Shown here piece after piece: positions 51,386-62,009 of a stretch of 64,000 nt of DNA; the stretch's first letter is position 1; the number at the start of each line of letters is the position of its first letter. The DNA is from Macropodus opercularis (Eukaryota > Chordata > Actinopteri > Anabantiformes > Osphronemidae), in NCBI GenBank assembly GCA_030770545.1, contig CM061093.1, positions 1,054,001 through 1,118,000 on the forward strand. The letters run 5' to 3'. A program made the position numbers and the translations under genes. Under the pieces are notes generated by a model. It was not told the DNA's origin and did no database searches. It saw nothing but the letters and a program-made list of their open reading frames with translations.

Positions 51386-53150
51386 GCTGTTAATACTATA
51401 GCCATTACAGCATAAGAATAAGATGTTATACTATAGCTATTACAGCATAAGAATAAGCTGTTATACTATAGCTATTACAGTACAAGAATAAGCTGTTATA
51501 CTATAGCTATTACAGCACAAGAATAAGATGTTATACTATAGCCATTACAGCATAAGAATAAGATGTTATACTATAGCTATTACAGTATAAGAATAAGATG
51601 TTATACTATAGCCATTACAGCATAAGAATAAGATGTTATACTATAGCTATTACAGTATAAGAATAAGATGTTATACTATAGCTATTACACACAAGAATAA
51701 GATGTTATACTATAGCTATTACACACAAGAATAAGATGTTATAGTATAGCTATTACAGCATAAGAATAAGATGTTATAGTATAGCCATTACAGCATAAGA
51801 ATAAGATGTTATACTATAGCTATTACACACAAGAATAAGATGTTATACTATAGCTATTACAGCATAAGAATAAGATGTTATAGTATAGCCATTACAGCAT
51901 AAGAATAAGATGTTATACTATAGCTATTACACACAAGAATAAGATGTTATACTATAGCTATTACACACAAGAATAAGATGTTATAGTATAGCTATTACAG
52001 CATAAGAATAAGCTGTTATACTATAGCTATTACACACAAGAATAAGATGTTATACTATAGCTATTACACACAAGAATAAGATGTTATACTATAGCTATTA
52101 CAGCATAAGAATAAGATGTTATACTATAGCTATTACAGTATAAGAATAAGATGTTATACTATAGCTATTACAGTATAAGAATAAGATGTTATACTATAGC
52201 TATTACACACAAGAATAAGATGTTATACTATAGCTATTACACACAAGAATAAGATGTTATAGTATAGCTATTACAGCATAAGAATAAGATGTTATAGTAT
52301 AGCCATTACAGCATAAGAATAAGATGTTATACTATAGCTATTACACACAAGAATAAGATGTTATACTATAGCTATTACAGCATAAGAATAAGATGTTATA
52401 CTATAGCTATTACACACAAGAATAAGATGTTATACTATAGCTATTACAGTATAAGAATAAGATGTTATACTATAGCTATTACAGCATAAGAATAAGCTGT
52501 TATACTATAGCTATTACAGCATAAGAATAAGCTGTTATACTATAGCTATTACACACAAGAATAAGATGTTATACTATAGCTATTACAGCATAAGAATAAG
52601 CTGTTATACTATAGCTATTACACACAAGAATAAGATGTTATACTATAGCTATTACACACAAGAATAAGATGTTATACTATAGCCATTACAGCATAAGAAT
52701 AAGATGTTATACTATAGTTATCACAGCATAAGAATAAGATGTTATAGTATAGCTATTACAGCATAAGAATAAGATGTTATACTATAGCTATTACAGCATA
52801 AGAATAAGCTGTTATACTATAGCTATTACAGCACAAGAATAAGATGTTATACTATAGCTATTACAGCATAAGAATAAGATGTTATACTATAGCTATTACA
52901 GCATAAGAATAAGATGTTATACTATAGCTATTACAGCATAAGAATAAGATGTTATACTATAGCTATTACAGCATAAGAATAAGCTGTTATACTATAGCTA
53001 TTACAGCATAAGAATAAGATGTTATACTATAGCTATTACAGCATAAGAATAAGATGTTATACTATAGCTATTACAGCATAAGAATAAGACGTTATACTAT
53101 AGTTATCACAGCACAAGAATAAGATGTTATACTATAGTTATCACAGCACA
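51386..53150. repeat. 34/35-bp minisatellite, about 50 units
   Basis: Tandem units consist of agcataagaataagatg followed by ttatactatagctattac (35 bp); a one-base-shorter form replaces agcata with acaca (34 bp). Variants occur at fixed sites: gatgtt/gctgtt, atacta/atagta, gctatt/gccatt/gttatc and cagcata/cagtata/cagcaca/cacaca. Stop codons occur in the units, so it is not coding. Blocks of several units with the same variant order recur, suggesting higher-order duplication. It abuts the gypsy fragment at 53158. Confidence 0.97.
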
Positions 53151-53157
53151 TAGACAT

Positions 53158-54165
53158 CACCTACTCCCTTCATGCCTGCCAGCTCTCTCTCTCCATTACC
53201 GACTCCACTCATCTTTCCTGAGCTTGTTTTCTTCGCCACGTCCTCTTCACGACCGGGCCAGTAGAAGATGCGAAAGCCCCGGAGATCTGACTACCGTCAC
53301 CCCGCACCTAGTTCTCACCATTATTGTTATTTCAATAAACTCAGTTACACTCAAAACTCCAGCCTTGGTTCAGCCTGTTTCATCCCTCTCGGTATTTTCT
53401 ATCCTAGTAAAATGGAACCCGCTGAACCAATGCCACTCACTTGGCCTGCCAGTGTAGAAGTCGCTCTTAAAGATCTTGATGCCTGGCTTTTGCAAATGTC
53501 TTCTACTCTGCAACAGTTATCTCAGCGTCTGTTTCCTCCTCCGCTAGAGGCACCTCCGCGCTCCTGCTAACTCTGTCCATGCTCCTGACTCCACAGATAA
53601 ATCCACACCCGAACCTATGCAGCTCGGCCAGCAACGGCTCTCAGAAGAAGAGCATTTTAGAATTTTGGCTTATGTTTTTACTGTGGACCAGGGGACACCT
53701 GCTGCCCGGCAAAAGGGGCAGCTCAGTAGCCCCAGCGGGGGTGCTCCTGACAATGATCCTTTCCATCATTGACCGCTTCTCAAAGATGGCCCATTTCATG
53801 GCTCTCCCCAAATTACCCTCAGCTCCAGAAACAGCACGCCTCCTGATCAACCATGTCATCCGTCTCCATGGACTACCGGAGGACCTCGTCTCGGACCGAG
53901 GACCACAGTTCACCGCAAACTTCTGTTCCGAGTTTTGCAAGGTGCTGGGAGTCAAGGGGGGGGGGTACCACCCCCAGACCAATGGACAAACGGAGAGGCT
54001 AAACCAGGAGCTGGAGGTTAGTTTGCGTCACCTTGCTACCGACAATCCCACTTCCTGGGCAGACGAGTTGTCCTGGGCCGAACACGCCCACAACTCACTC
54101 TCCTTATCAGCCACAGGATATTCCCCTTCCACCATTGTTCGAACCACAGCTGGCACAGTAGCCTG
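53158..54165 (+). mobile_element. Ty3/gypsy retrotransposon, left part, internally deleted
   Basis: Begins with LTR-like sequence carrying AATAAA (53334-53339), then a gag-type start (ATG at 53412, MEPAEPMPLTWPASVEV) and a later EPMQLGQQRLS stretch typical of the segment before the gag zinc knuckle. At about 53750 it passes directly into integrase: IDRFSKMAHFMALPKLP, VSDRGPQF, then HPQTNGQTERLNQELE and SWADELSWAEHAHN. Protease, reverse transcriptase and RNase H are missing, so an internal deletion removed most of pol. Frameshifts also occur. It is non-functional and continues after the LINE, at 57441. Confidence 0.85.
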
Positions 54166-57100
54166 GGCTACTACTCTGTGGCTCTTTGGCGCCGATACAG
54201 GATGGCTGCCTCCGTGATGGGCTCTGCATATGTTTTTGTGTTTTTGTTAGTTTGTCCTGTCTTTAGTTATATTCCTGTCATCAGTTTCACAAGGGATGAA
54301 CTGCTGAACATTCGGCAGAATGCACTACAAGATGTTTTCCCGGATTTCAATTATTCAGACTTTTATTTTAGTGAACGTTGTTATCGGAGGAGCAGCGGCG
54401 CTGATCGAACACCTCAGGACGCGCAGACGGGGGAAGCGAGCGGGGGCGCTCGTCAGACTCAGGAAGTGCGGATTTCGAACGCCGTTGCCTAGCATCCATC
54501 TGGCAAATCTCCGCTCTCTACCCAACAAAACGGACAAATTCCTTCTGCTCTCTCGGACAAATAAGGACTTCGCACACTCTGCTGCTCTGTGTTTCACGGA
54601 AACCTGGCTGAATGACACCATACCGGACAGCGCGCTCCAACTGCCGCACTTTCAGCTGTTTAGAGCGGACCGCGACGCAGAATCAACGGGGAAATCGCGT
54701 GGCGGCGGGACATGCTTTTACATCAATGAACGGTGGTGTACAGATGTATCTGTGTCAAAGAAGACGTGCTGCCCAAATCTCGAAACACTCTTCATTAACT
54801 GCAAGCCGTTCTATTCGCCGCGGGAGTTTCACTCGTTCATTCTGGTCAGTGTTTACATCCCTCCGCAAGCGCATGTGAGCTCAGCTTTACACAAACTCGC
54901 TGATCAGATCACAGACACAGAACAACAACACCAGGACTCTGTTTTAATCATTCTTGGGGACTTTAATAAAGCCAATCTGTCCCGTGAACTGCCAAAACAC
55001 AGACAGCATGTTACATGTCCCACAAGAGACAGTAATATATTGGATCACTGTTACACCACAATAAGGGAAGCATTTCACTCTGTTCCACGAGCAGCTTTGG
55101 GACGTTCTGATCACCTTCTGGTTCATCTTATACCGTCCTACAGGCAGAAACTAAAATCAGCTAAACCTGTATCAAGGACTGTAAAAAGGTGGACTAATGA
55201 AGCAGAGCAGGATTTACAATCTTGTTTTGACCTCACTGATTGGAGTGTTTTTGAAGCTGCTGCCACCCATCTGGATGAACTCACAGAGACCGTAACATCA
55301 TATATCAGTTTCTGTGAGGACATGTGTATTCCTACAAAGACTCAACTAATCTACAATAACGACAAACCGTGGTTCACTGCAAAACTCAGACAGCTCCGTC
55401 AGGCCAAAGAAGATGCTCACGCGAAGGGGGACGATGTCTTGTATAAACAGGCTAAATACACACTGGAAAAAGAGATCAAAGTGGCAAAGAGGAATTATTC
55501 TGGAAAAATAAGGACTCAGTTCACTTCCAACGACTCTGCATCAGTTTGGAAAAGTCTAAAGAAGATCAACAACTACAAGCACCCCCCCCCCCCCCAGCAC
55601 TGAGAATCAACGTCTGAACGATCTGAACGAGTTTTACTGCAGGTTTGAAAGAACACCCACAACCAGCCCTGGATGCCTCCCCAAACATCCGTTCACACCA
55701 TTAACTGCTCCTGCAACCCATCCCGAACACCTCTGCAATCAAGCACCCTCACCATTCACACCTCCTGCATCCTCCCCTCCCCCACACCTGCAATTCAGAT
55801 CAGCGAGGATGCGGTGCGCCAGGCCTTCTGGAAGCAGAAAAGGAAAAAAGCACCAGGCCCAGATTGTGTTACACCAGCCTGTCTGAAATCCTGTGCTGAC
55901 CAGCTGGCCCCCATCTTCACACAGATCTTCAACAGATCGCTGGAGCTGTGCGAAGTCCCTTCATGCTTCAAACGCTCCACCATCACCCCCAAGAAACCCG
56001 AAATCACAGGACTAAATGACTACAGGCCTGTGGCTTTAACGTCTGTAGTCATTTGAAAAACTGGTGCTGGCCCACCTGAAAGACACCACTGGGCCCTTGC
56101 TGGATCCTCTTCAGTTTGCCTACAGAGCTAACAGGTCTGTGGACGATGCAGTAAACATTGGACTGCATTATGTTCTGCAACACCTAGACAGACCGGGGAC
56201 TTATGTGAGGATCCTGTTTGTGGACTTCAGCTCGGCCTTCAACACGATCATCCCAAACCTCCTCCTGCCCAAACTAAATCAGCTCTCCGTGCCCGCCTCC
56301 ATCTGTCAGTGGATCAACAGCTTCCTGACAGACAGGCAGCAGCTAGTGAGGTTGGGAAAATACACATCCAGCACCCGTACAATCAGCACCGGCAGGGCTG
56401 TGTTCTCTCCCCCTGCTCTTCTCCCTGTACACTAATGATTGCACATCCAAGGACCTCTCTGTCAAGCTCCTGAAGTTTGCAGACGACACCACACTCATCT
56501 GCTTCATCCAGGATGGTGACGAGTCTGCTTACAGACAGGAGGTAAAAGAGCTGGCTGTCTGGTGCACTCTCAACAACCTGGAGCTTAACACACTCAAAAC
56601 AGTGGAGATGATCGTGGACTTCAGGAGAAACCCCCCCGAACTCCCACCACTCACCATCATGAACAGCCCTGTGTCTGCAGTGGAGTCATTCAGGTTCCTG
56701 GGCACCACAATCTCTCAGGACCTGAAGTGGGACATTCACATTGTCTCCATCACAAAAAAGGCCCAGCAGAGGTTGTACTTCCTTCGCCAGCTGAGAAAGT
56801 TTAACCTGCCACAGGAGCTGCTGAAACAGTTCTACTCCACCATCATCGAATCCATCCTCTGCGCTTCAGTAACTGTCTGGTTCAGCTCAGCTTCTAAATC
56901 TGACCTCAGAAGACTACAGAGGGTAGTCCGGACTGCTGAGCGAATCATCGGTACAACCCTCTCTTCTATTCAAGAGCTGTAATGTCAAAATCACTCTGGA
57001 CCCCTCACATCCAGCACACTCCCTCTTTGATCTGTTGCCATCTGGTCGACACTACAGAGCACTGAGTACTGAGCACTAGAACAACCAGACACAGGACCAG

Positions 57101-57440
57101 TTTCTTTCCTCAGGCAATCCATCTATGAACAGCTGATAACAACGGCAAACACATTACACTTTATATTTATACACACATACACTTACTTTATTTATCTAAC
57201 ACGCATACTTGGTATACACTTGGATTTTGCACATAGTTTCCATGTACATACATAACTGCATTTTTGTATTGTACCTCTACAGTTGTCACCTGTATATTGT
57301 CATATTTTTGTTCTTTTATTGTGTGCTTTGTGTTCTGTCTCTGTCATTCTGTTGCACTGCGGAGCTTCTGTCACGAGGACAAATTCCTCGTATGTGTAAA
57401 CATACCTGGCAATAAAAAGCTCATTCATTCATTCATTCAT
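54166..57440 (+). mobile_element. L2/CR1-clade LINE, nearly full length, frame-broken
   Basis: One long gene encodes endonuclease then reverse transcriptase. Endonuclease motifs: LANLRSLPNK (54500), CFTETWL (54590), GDFNKAN (54957) and SDHLLV (55108). Reverse transcriptase motifs: KKAPGPDCV (55847), NDYRPVAL (56016), VDFSSAFNT (56221), FADDTTLI (56478) and FRFLGTTIS (56692). Reading breaks occur near 54370, at a C15 run near 55581-55595, at 56046 (about 8 nt missing), near 56395 and near 56970. The 3' end is GGCAATAAAAAGC followed by (ATTC)n to 57440. It is inserted inside the gypsy element, whose integrase resumes right after the tail. The exact left border is uncertain by about 30 bp. Confidence 0.9.
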
Positions 57441-57742
57441 CGGCAGCGGCCGCTGCTTGCCGATGCCACCTGGCCTGGAGACGGGCTCGGCAGGCCCTGG
57501 TTGCCTCTGTATCCTCTTATGAACACCGGGCCAATATCCATCACCGACCAGTACCTCGGTACTCTGTGGGTCAGAAGGTTTTGCTCTCCACCAGGGACAT
57601 CCCACTAAAGGTGCCCCACGCTTCATTGGTCCCTTCCCGATTGCTAAGATCATCAACCCAGCCGCCGTCCGTCTCCGCCTGCCCAGAACTCTCAGGATCC
57701 ATCCCACGTTTCACAAATCAAGCCCGTTGCTTCCAGCCACTT
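57441..57742 (+). mobile_element. Ty3/gypsy retrotransposon, right part of split element
   Basis: An open stretch translates to HLAWRRARQALVASVSSYEH, then PRYSVGQKVLLSTRDIPLK and HPTFHKSSP-like sequence with a frame break near 57620. This is the C-terminal end of gypsy integrase including the chromodomain-side region, the continuation of 53158-54165. It is cut off by the second LINE at about 57743. Confidence 0.85.
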
Positions 57743-59575
57743 GGAGTTCCACAGGGTTCTGTGCTTCGTCAAGTACTTTTCAGTCTGTACATGTCTCCTT
57801 ATGGTAATATTATTAGGAAACACTCTTTAAATTTTAACTGCCATGCAGATGATACTCAGTTATATTTGTCCATGAAACCTGTTTTTGTTTGTTTCTATGC
57901 ATCAGAGAATAAAAGGACATCATCCCAACAACCGACTCTTTAAAAGAACACAACGCAGAAGTACACCGGTCACATAAGGTCATTACCTGTAAAGTGCCTA
58001 GAGATAACTGATGTTGTGATTTGGTGCTATAGAAATAAAACTGAATTTAATTGAATTGAATTACAGTAGCTGTAGATACTGGACTGAATAGAGCCCCGCA
58101 TGCACTTAACTAAAACACACTTTAATAACAACAATGCAGATAGTGATTTTTATCCCACCACAATGATAGGAGAATTGATCTTTTGTCCATGAAACCAGAG
58201 GAAACAAACCAATTAGTCAAACTTCAAACTTGTTTAAATGATATCAAATCCTGGATGTCCCATAACTTTCTCCAACTGAATTCAGATAAAACTGAGGTTA
58301 TTATAATTGGTGCTAAAAACCAGAGAGACTCATTATTGAATCAGATTGTTACTCTGGATGACATAACGTTAGCTTCAAGTTCTACTGTAGGAACCTTGGT
58401 GTCATTGTTGACCAAGATCTGTCCTTTACACCATATATTAAAGAAATCTCTAGAACCGCCTACTTCCACCTGAGGAATATTGCTAAAATTAGGAGCATCC
58501 TCTCACAGAGTGATGCTGAAAAATTAATCCATTCATTGTTACCTCTAGGCTTGACTACTGTAACTCGCTACTCATAGGTTGTCCCAATAACTCTTTGAAA
58601 ATCCTCCAATTAATTCAAAATGCTGCAGCCAGAGTCTGACTGGACTTAGGAAGAGAGATCACATTTCTCCAACATTAGCTTCTCTGCATTGGCTCCCTGT
58701 CAAAACTAGGATAGAATTCAAAATTCTTCTCCTCACCTACAAAGCTCTTCATAATAAAGCTCCATCTTATCTTAAAGACCTCATCGCTCCTTATGCTCCC
58801 AACAGAACGCTTCGTTCTCAGAGCGCTGGTCTGCTTGTGGTTCCTAGAGTTTCTAAATGTAGAACAGGAGGCAGAGCCTTTAGCTCCAAGCTCCTCTCCT
58901 ATGGAACCAGCTTCCAGTTCAGGTTCGAGAAGCAGACACCCTCTCTAGTTTGAAAACTAGGCTTAAAACCTTTCTTTTTGACAAAGCGTATAGTTAGAGA
59001 TGGTTCTGGTCACCCTGAACCATCTCTTAGTTAAGCTGCTATAGACTTAGATGCTGGGGGACCTCCTTTATTCACTGAGCTCTTTTTTCTCTTTTTCTTC
59101 TATCCACTAACATGCCTCCATTTCCACATGTGACTCACTTTGTCCCTTTTCTCTCCTAGTTGTGCTTCTCCCCTTCTGTCTCTCTCTATCCTCATCTACA
59201 GGTATCATCAGACTCAGAGTCGTGTGTCTCCAGTGTTCAGTTGCTGGTCCAACCATCTGCTTGTTTTGTTGTTGTTGTTGTTGTTCTTTTCTCTCTTCTG
59301 TATCCCCTCACCCCAACCGGTCAAGGCAGATGGCCGCCCACACTGAGCCTGGGTCTGCTGGAGGTTTCTTCCTCGTTAGAGAGGGAGTTTTTCCACTGTT
59401 GCTATTTAAATGTACAGTTTATCGATTGGCTACAATTAAAAGCTTGCTCTATGTGGGAATTGTTGTGTTTAGTTGTGGTCTTAAGGTCTTGAAACCTTAC
59501 TTGTAAAGTGCCTTGAGATAACTAATGTTGTAAATTGGCGCTATATAAATAAGGTTGAATTGAAACAAATACAGG
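57743..59575 (+). mobile_element. L2-type LINE, 5'-truncated, with internal insertion
   Basis: Starts in the middle of reverse transcriptase at GVPQGSV, then reads CHADDTQLYLSMKP, continues after a 302-bp insertion with EETNQLVKLQ and KSWMSHNFLQLNSDKTEV, and later has broken-frame segments encoding LDYCNSLL-, LHWLPVKTRIEFK- and APSYLKDL-type motifs. The non-coding 3' end includes tctgctggaggtttcttcct and ttgtaaagtgccttgagata and finishes in a TTGAATTGAA end. The usual YADD catalytic motif reads HADD here. It is a dead copy. Confidence 0.85.
57880..58181 (+). mobile_element. 302-bp insertion with 15-bp target duplication
   Basis: The 15-mer tttgtccatgaaacc occurs at 57865-57879 and 58182-58196. 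Removing the insert plus one copy restores the LINE frame exactly (SMKP joined to EETNQ). The insert carries about 95 bp of unknown sequence, an L2-type 3' end (about 57974-58062) and about 120 bp after it. It has no gene. Confidence 0.9.
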
Positions 59576-61061
59576 ATTAATTAAAATAATATAAATTGTT
59601 TGGTTTGGTTTAATGTTTTGTTTAGGATCCAATTATCATATTACAGACTCTTTCAAAGTGACACATTTATCCTCTATTAACACCATGGGATTTGCTGCTT
59701 AGTGTTACTGAGGATGTAGCTTAAACTCGTGTATGTCCTTTGGTATATATATCTATATATATATATATATCTGCATTTTTATGTGAAACAAATTGTTTAT
59801 CACATATTTACATTTACGTAAAGTCCTGCAGATCAAGTTCTGGTCTAAAGACATAAATTATCCGGTGCATACTATTCTGTGTGTGTGTGTGTGTCTGTGT
59901 GTGTGTGTGTGTAAACAACTTCACTAATCAGCTGTCTTCTTTGTAAAACAAACAAACACACACACACACAGATACAGTATGCAAGCCAACATGCTGCACA
60001 CACATTCATTCCAAACCCCTTATGTTGATTAGCTTGTTATTGTTGCCTTTTCAACATCGGCCATCTCCTATTGCTTGTCGCAGGAACTCAGATATAGATT
60101 CAGACTACTTTGGCCTCTCAGACACTTTCCCATTAAGACTGACCAGGAACCCATGCAATAAGAGAAGTTCTGTAACAGAACCCACAGCAGAGGCCTGTAA
60201 GGAGAGCTGCACTCAGGCAACTACACCAAAGGCATGGAGAGCGCTCTGGTTACCAGACGCTGTGTGTTTCTGTGAATGTGTGTGTGCATTGTTTCTACGT
60301 AGCTGTGTTTATGTCGTAGAACTAGGCAGAGCCCAGAGAAAGGCAGGATTATACACATGGCAAGATAGAGAAAGAGAGTGATAGGCTAGGAGAGAAATGC
60401 AACAGAGAGAGGTTTAAGATTACAGCAGCAGGCATCCTGCTAAGTGCACTTCTCAGGGACATCTTGTGTTAAGGGGAAAAATGAAGGAGTACTTCAGTGT
60501 GATGCTGAGGATGTCCCTCCTCACCAATCACATTTGTGGGTGTGACAAATGAGCAACCAGGATGTCAAGCAACTGCTAAAGAAGAACACTGATGTGATCT
60601 GAAGACCTTGGGTAGGAGAGGAAGGGGCAAAAACTAAATCCCAGGGAAGTGACTGAACATTTGGGGTGAATACCAAGTCAAGAAAGAAGTGCAGTGAAGT
60701 CGGACAAGACAGGCAACAGAAATTAGCAGGGACCAGACGAGGACAAACACATTGAGAAACATAGGCGATACTGGACTAAAGCGAGCTCAAGGTCGACTTG
60801 CCTCTAACCTGAGTAGGAGGGAGACGAGAGGTAGATGTAAGCTGGAGATCCTGAGAACGCAACAGGCAGCAAGGAAAAGACAATAAAAAGCCAATCTCAG
60901 AACTGGAACCTCAGAGTTGAAGCCACCAAAACACAGTGAGTAAGTTAGAAAGAGTGGTTATGGAATTGCTTTATGTACTATAATCCTCACGCCATACAGA
61001 ATCTCAAACAAACTCACCTTTTTTTGTTCTCCTGCTTTCTCTTACAATTCTGAACCCACAG
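59576..61061 (+). other. Upstream region of fscn2
   Basis: Simple repeats occur: (TA)n near 59750-59770 and (GT)n at 59880-59912. A plus frame from 60022 (119 codons) is not recognisable. The acceptor at 61060-61061 implies that fscn2 has an upstream non-coding exon; I could not place it. The purine-rich stretch 60380-60950 has no recognised feature. Confidence 0.4.
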
Positions 61062-61067
61062 GTAAAG

Positions 61068-62009
61068 ATGCCTGCTAATGGAAACTGTCCCCTAAAGTTG
61101 CAGTTTGGTCTAATTAATCACGAAGGTCGCTACCTCACTGCTGAGGCTTTTGGCTTCAAGGTAAAGATCACAAGAAGGATGAATTTTGCACTGAGCAACA
61201 GCTAGTTACTCAGACAGATCATGAAATTCTACCTGATAAAAATACATCTAGTCCATGTTCGGATATTTAATTTCTTTTTCAGGTGAATGCATCAGCTCCA
61301 AGCCTAAAGAAGAAACAGATATGGAGCCTAGAGCATGACTCTCAAGACGGCCAAGTAGTCTATTTGCGCAGTCACCTGGGGCGGTACTTGGCCACAGACA
61401 AGGATGGCAAGGTCACCTGTGAGTCAGATGGCCATAACTCAGATTGTCGCTTCATCATTGTGCCTCAGTCAGATGGCCGCTGGGCCCTACAGTCTGAGCA
61501 GCATCTCCGTTTCTTTGGCGGTTCTCAGGACTATCTTTCCTGCTTTGCCCAGGTAATCACAGATTCTGAGCTGTGGGCAGTGCACCTGGCACTGCATCCG
61601 CAGGCCAACTTGCTGTCTGTGGCTCGCAAGCGCTATGCTCACCTCTCCATGGAGGATGGAGAGATCGCTGTGGACCTAAACATTCCCTGGGGCGTGGCAG
61701 CATTATTGACCCTAACCTACCACAATGGGAAGTACTGTCTAAAGACCTGTGACAGTCGCTTCCTCAGCAGTGATGGGAAGCTCTCGACACAAAGAGGGAA
61801 GGCCACCGCCTACACACTGGAGTTGAAGTGTGGGAAATTAGCTTTTAAAGACTGTGAGGGGAAGTACTTGTCCCCAATGGGACCAACGGGGACCCTGAGG
61901 TCTGGACGCTGCTCTAAGCCAGGCAAAGATGAACTTTTTGACTTGGAGGAGAGTCATCCACAGGTGGTTTTTATGGCAGCCAATGGGCGATACGTCTCCA
62001 TAAGACAAG
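61068..62009 (+). CDS. fscn2: Fascin 2 actin-bundling protein, 5' part (2 coding exons)
   Basis: Fascin 2 cross-links actin filaments in photoreceptors and hair-cell stereocilia through four beta-trefoil domains. Exon 1 is 61068-61160 (31 codons, MPANGNCPLKLQFGLINHEG at the N-terminus); exon 2 is 61283-62009. Together they give about 273 aa: trefoil 1 and trefoil 2 and the very start of trefoil 3. Key matches: AEAFGFK|VNASAPSLKKKQ, SHLGRYLATDKDGKV, LRFFGGSQDYLSCF, HLALHPQANLLSV and KDELFDLEESHPQVV. The donor after RQ (CAAG|GTAGCA, 62009) is where the first coding exon of mammalian fascins ends. Reading through gives an unrelated tail, so splicing is required. The remaining exons were not found before 64000. 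The choice of fascin 2 over fascin 1 or 3 rests on the ESHPQVV/LAIHPQ-type residues; which teleost paralogue it is cannot be told. Confidence 0.92.

Noticed and set aside
51386..53150. CRISPR-like regular repetition
   Set aside because: Units are contiguous head-to-tail with no unique spacers and the genome is a vertebrate's; it is a minisatellite.
54178..54492. 104-codon frame with an apparent signal peptide as a separate gene
   Set aside because: It is the start of the LINE protein; the frame shifts near 54370 into the endonuclease frame.
60022..60381. 119-codon frame upstream of fscn2 as an exon
   Set aside because: No similarity recognised, and it does not join to fscn2 in frame because the first coding exon has its own start ATG.
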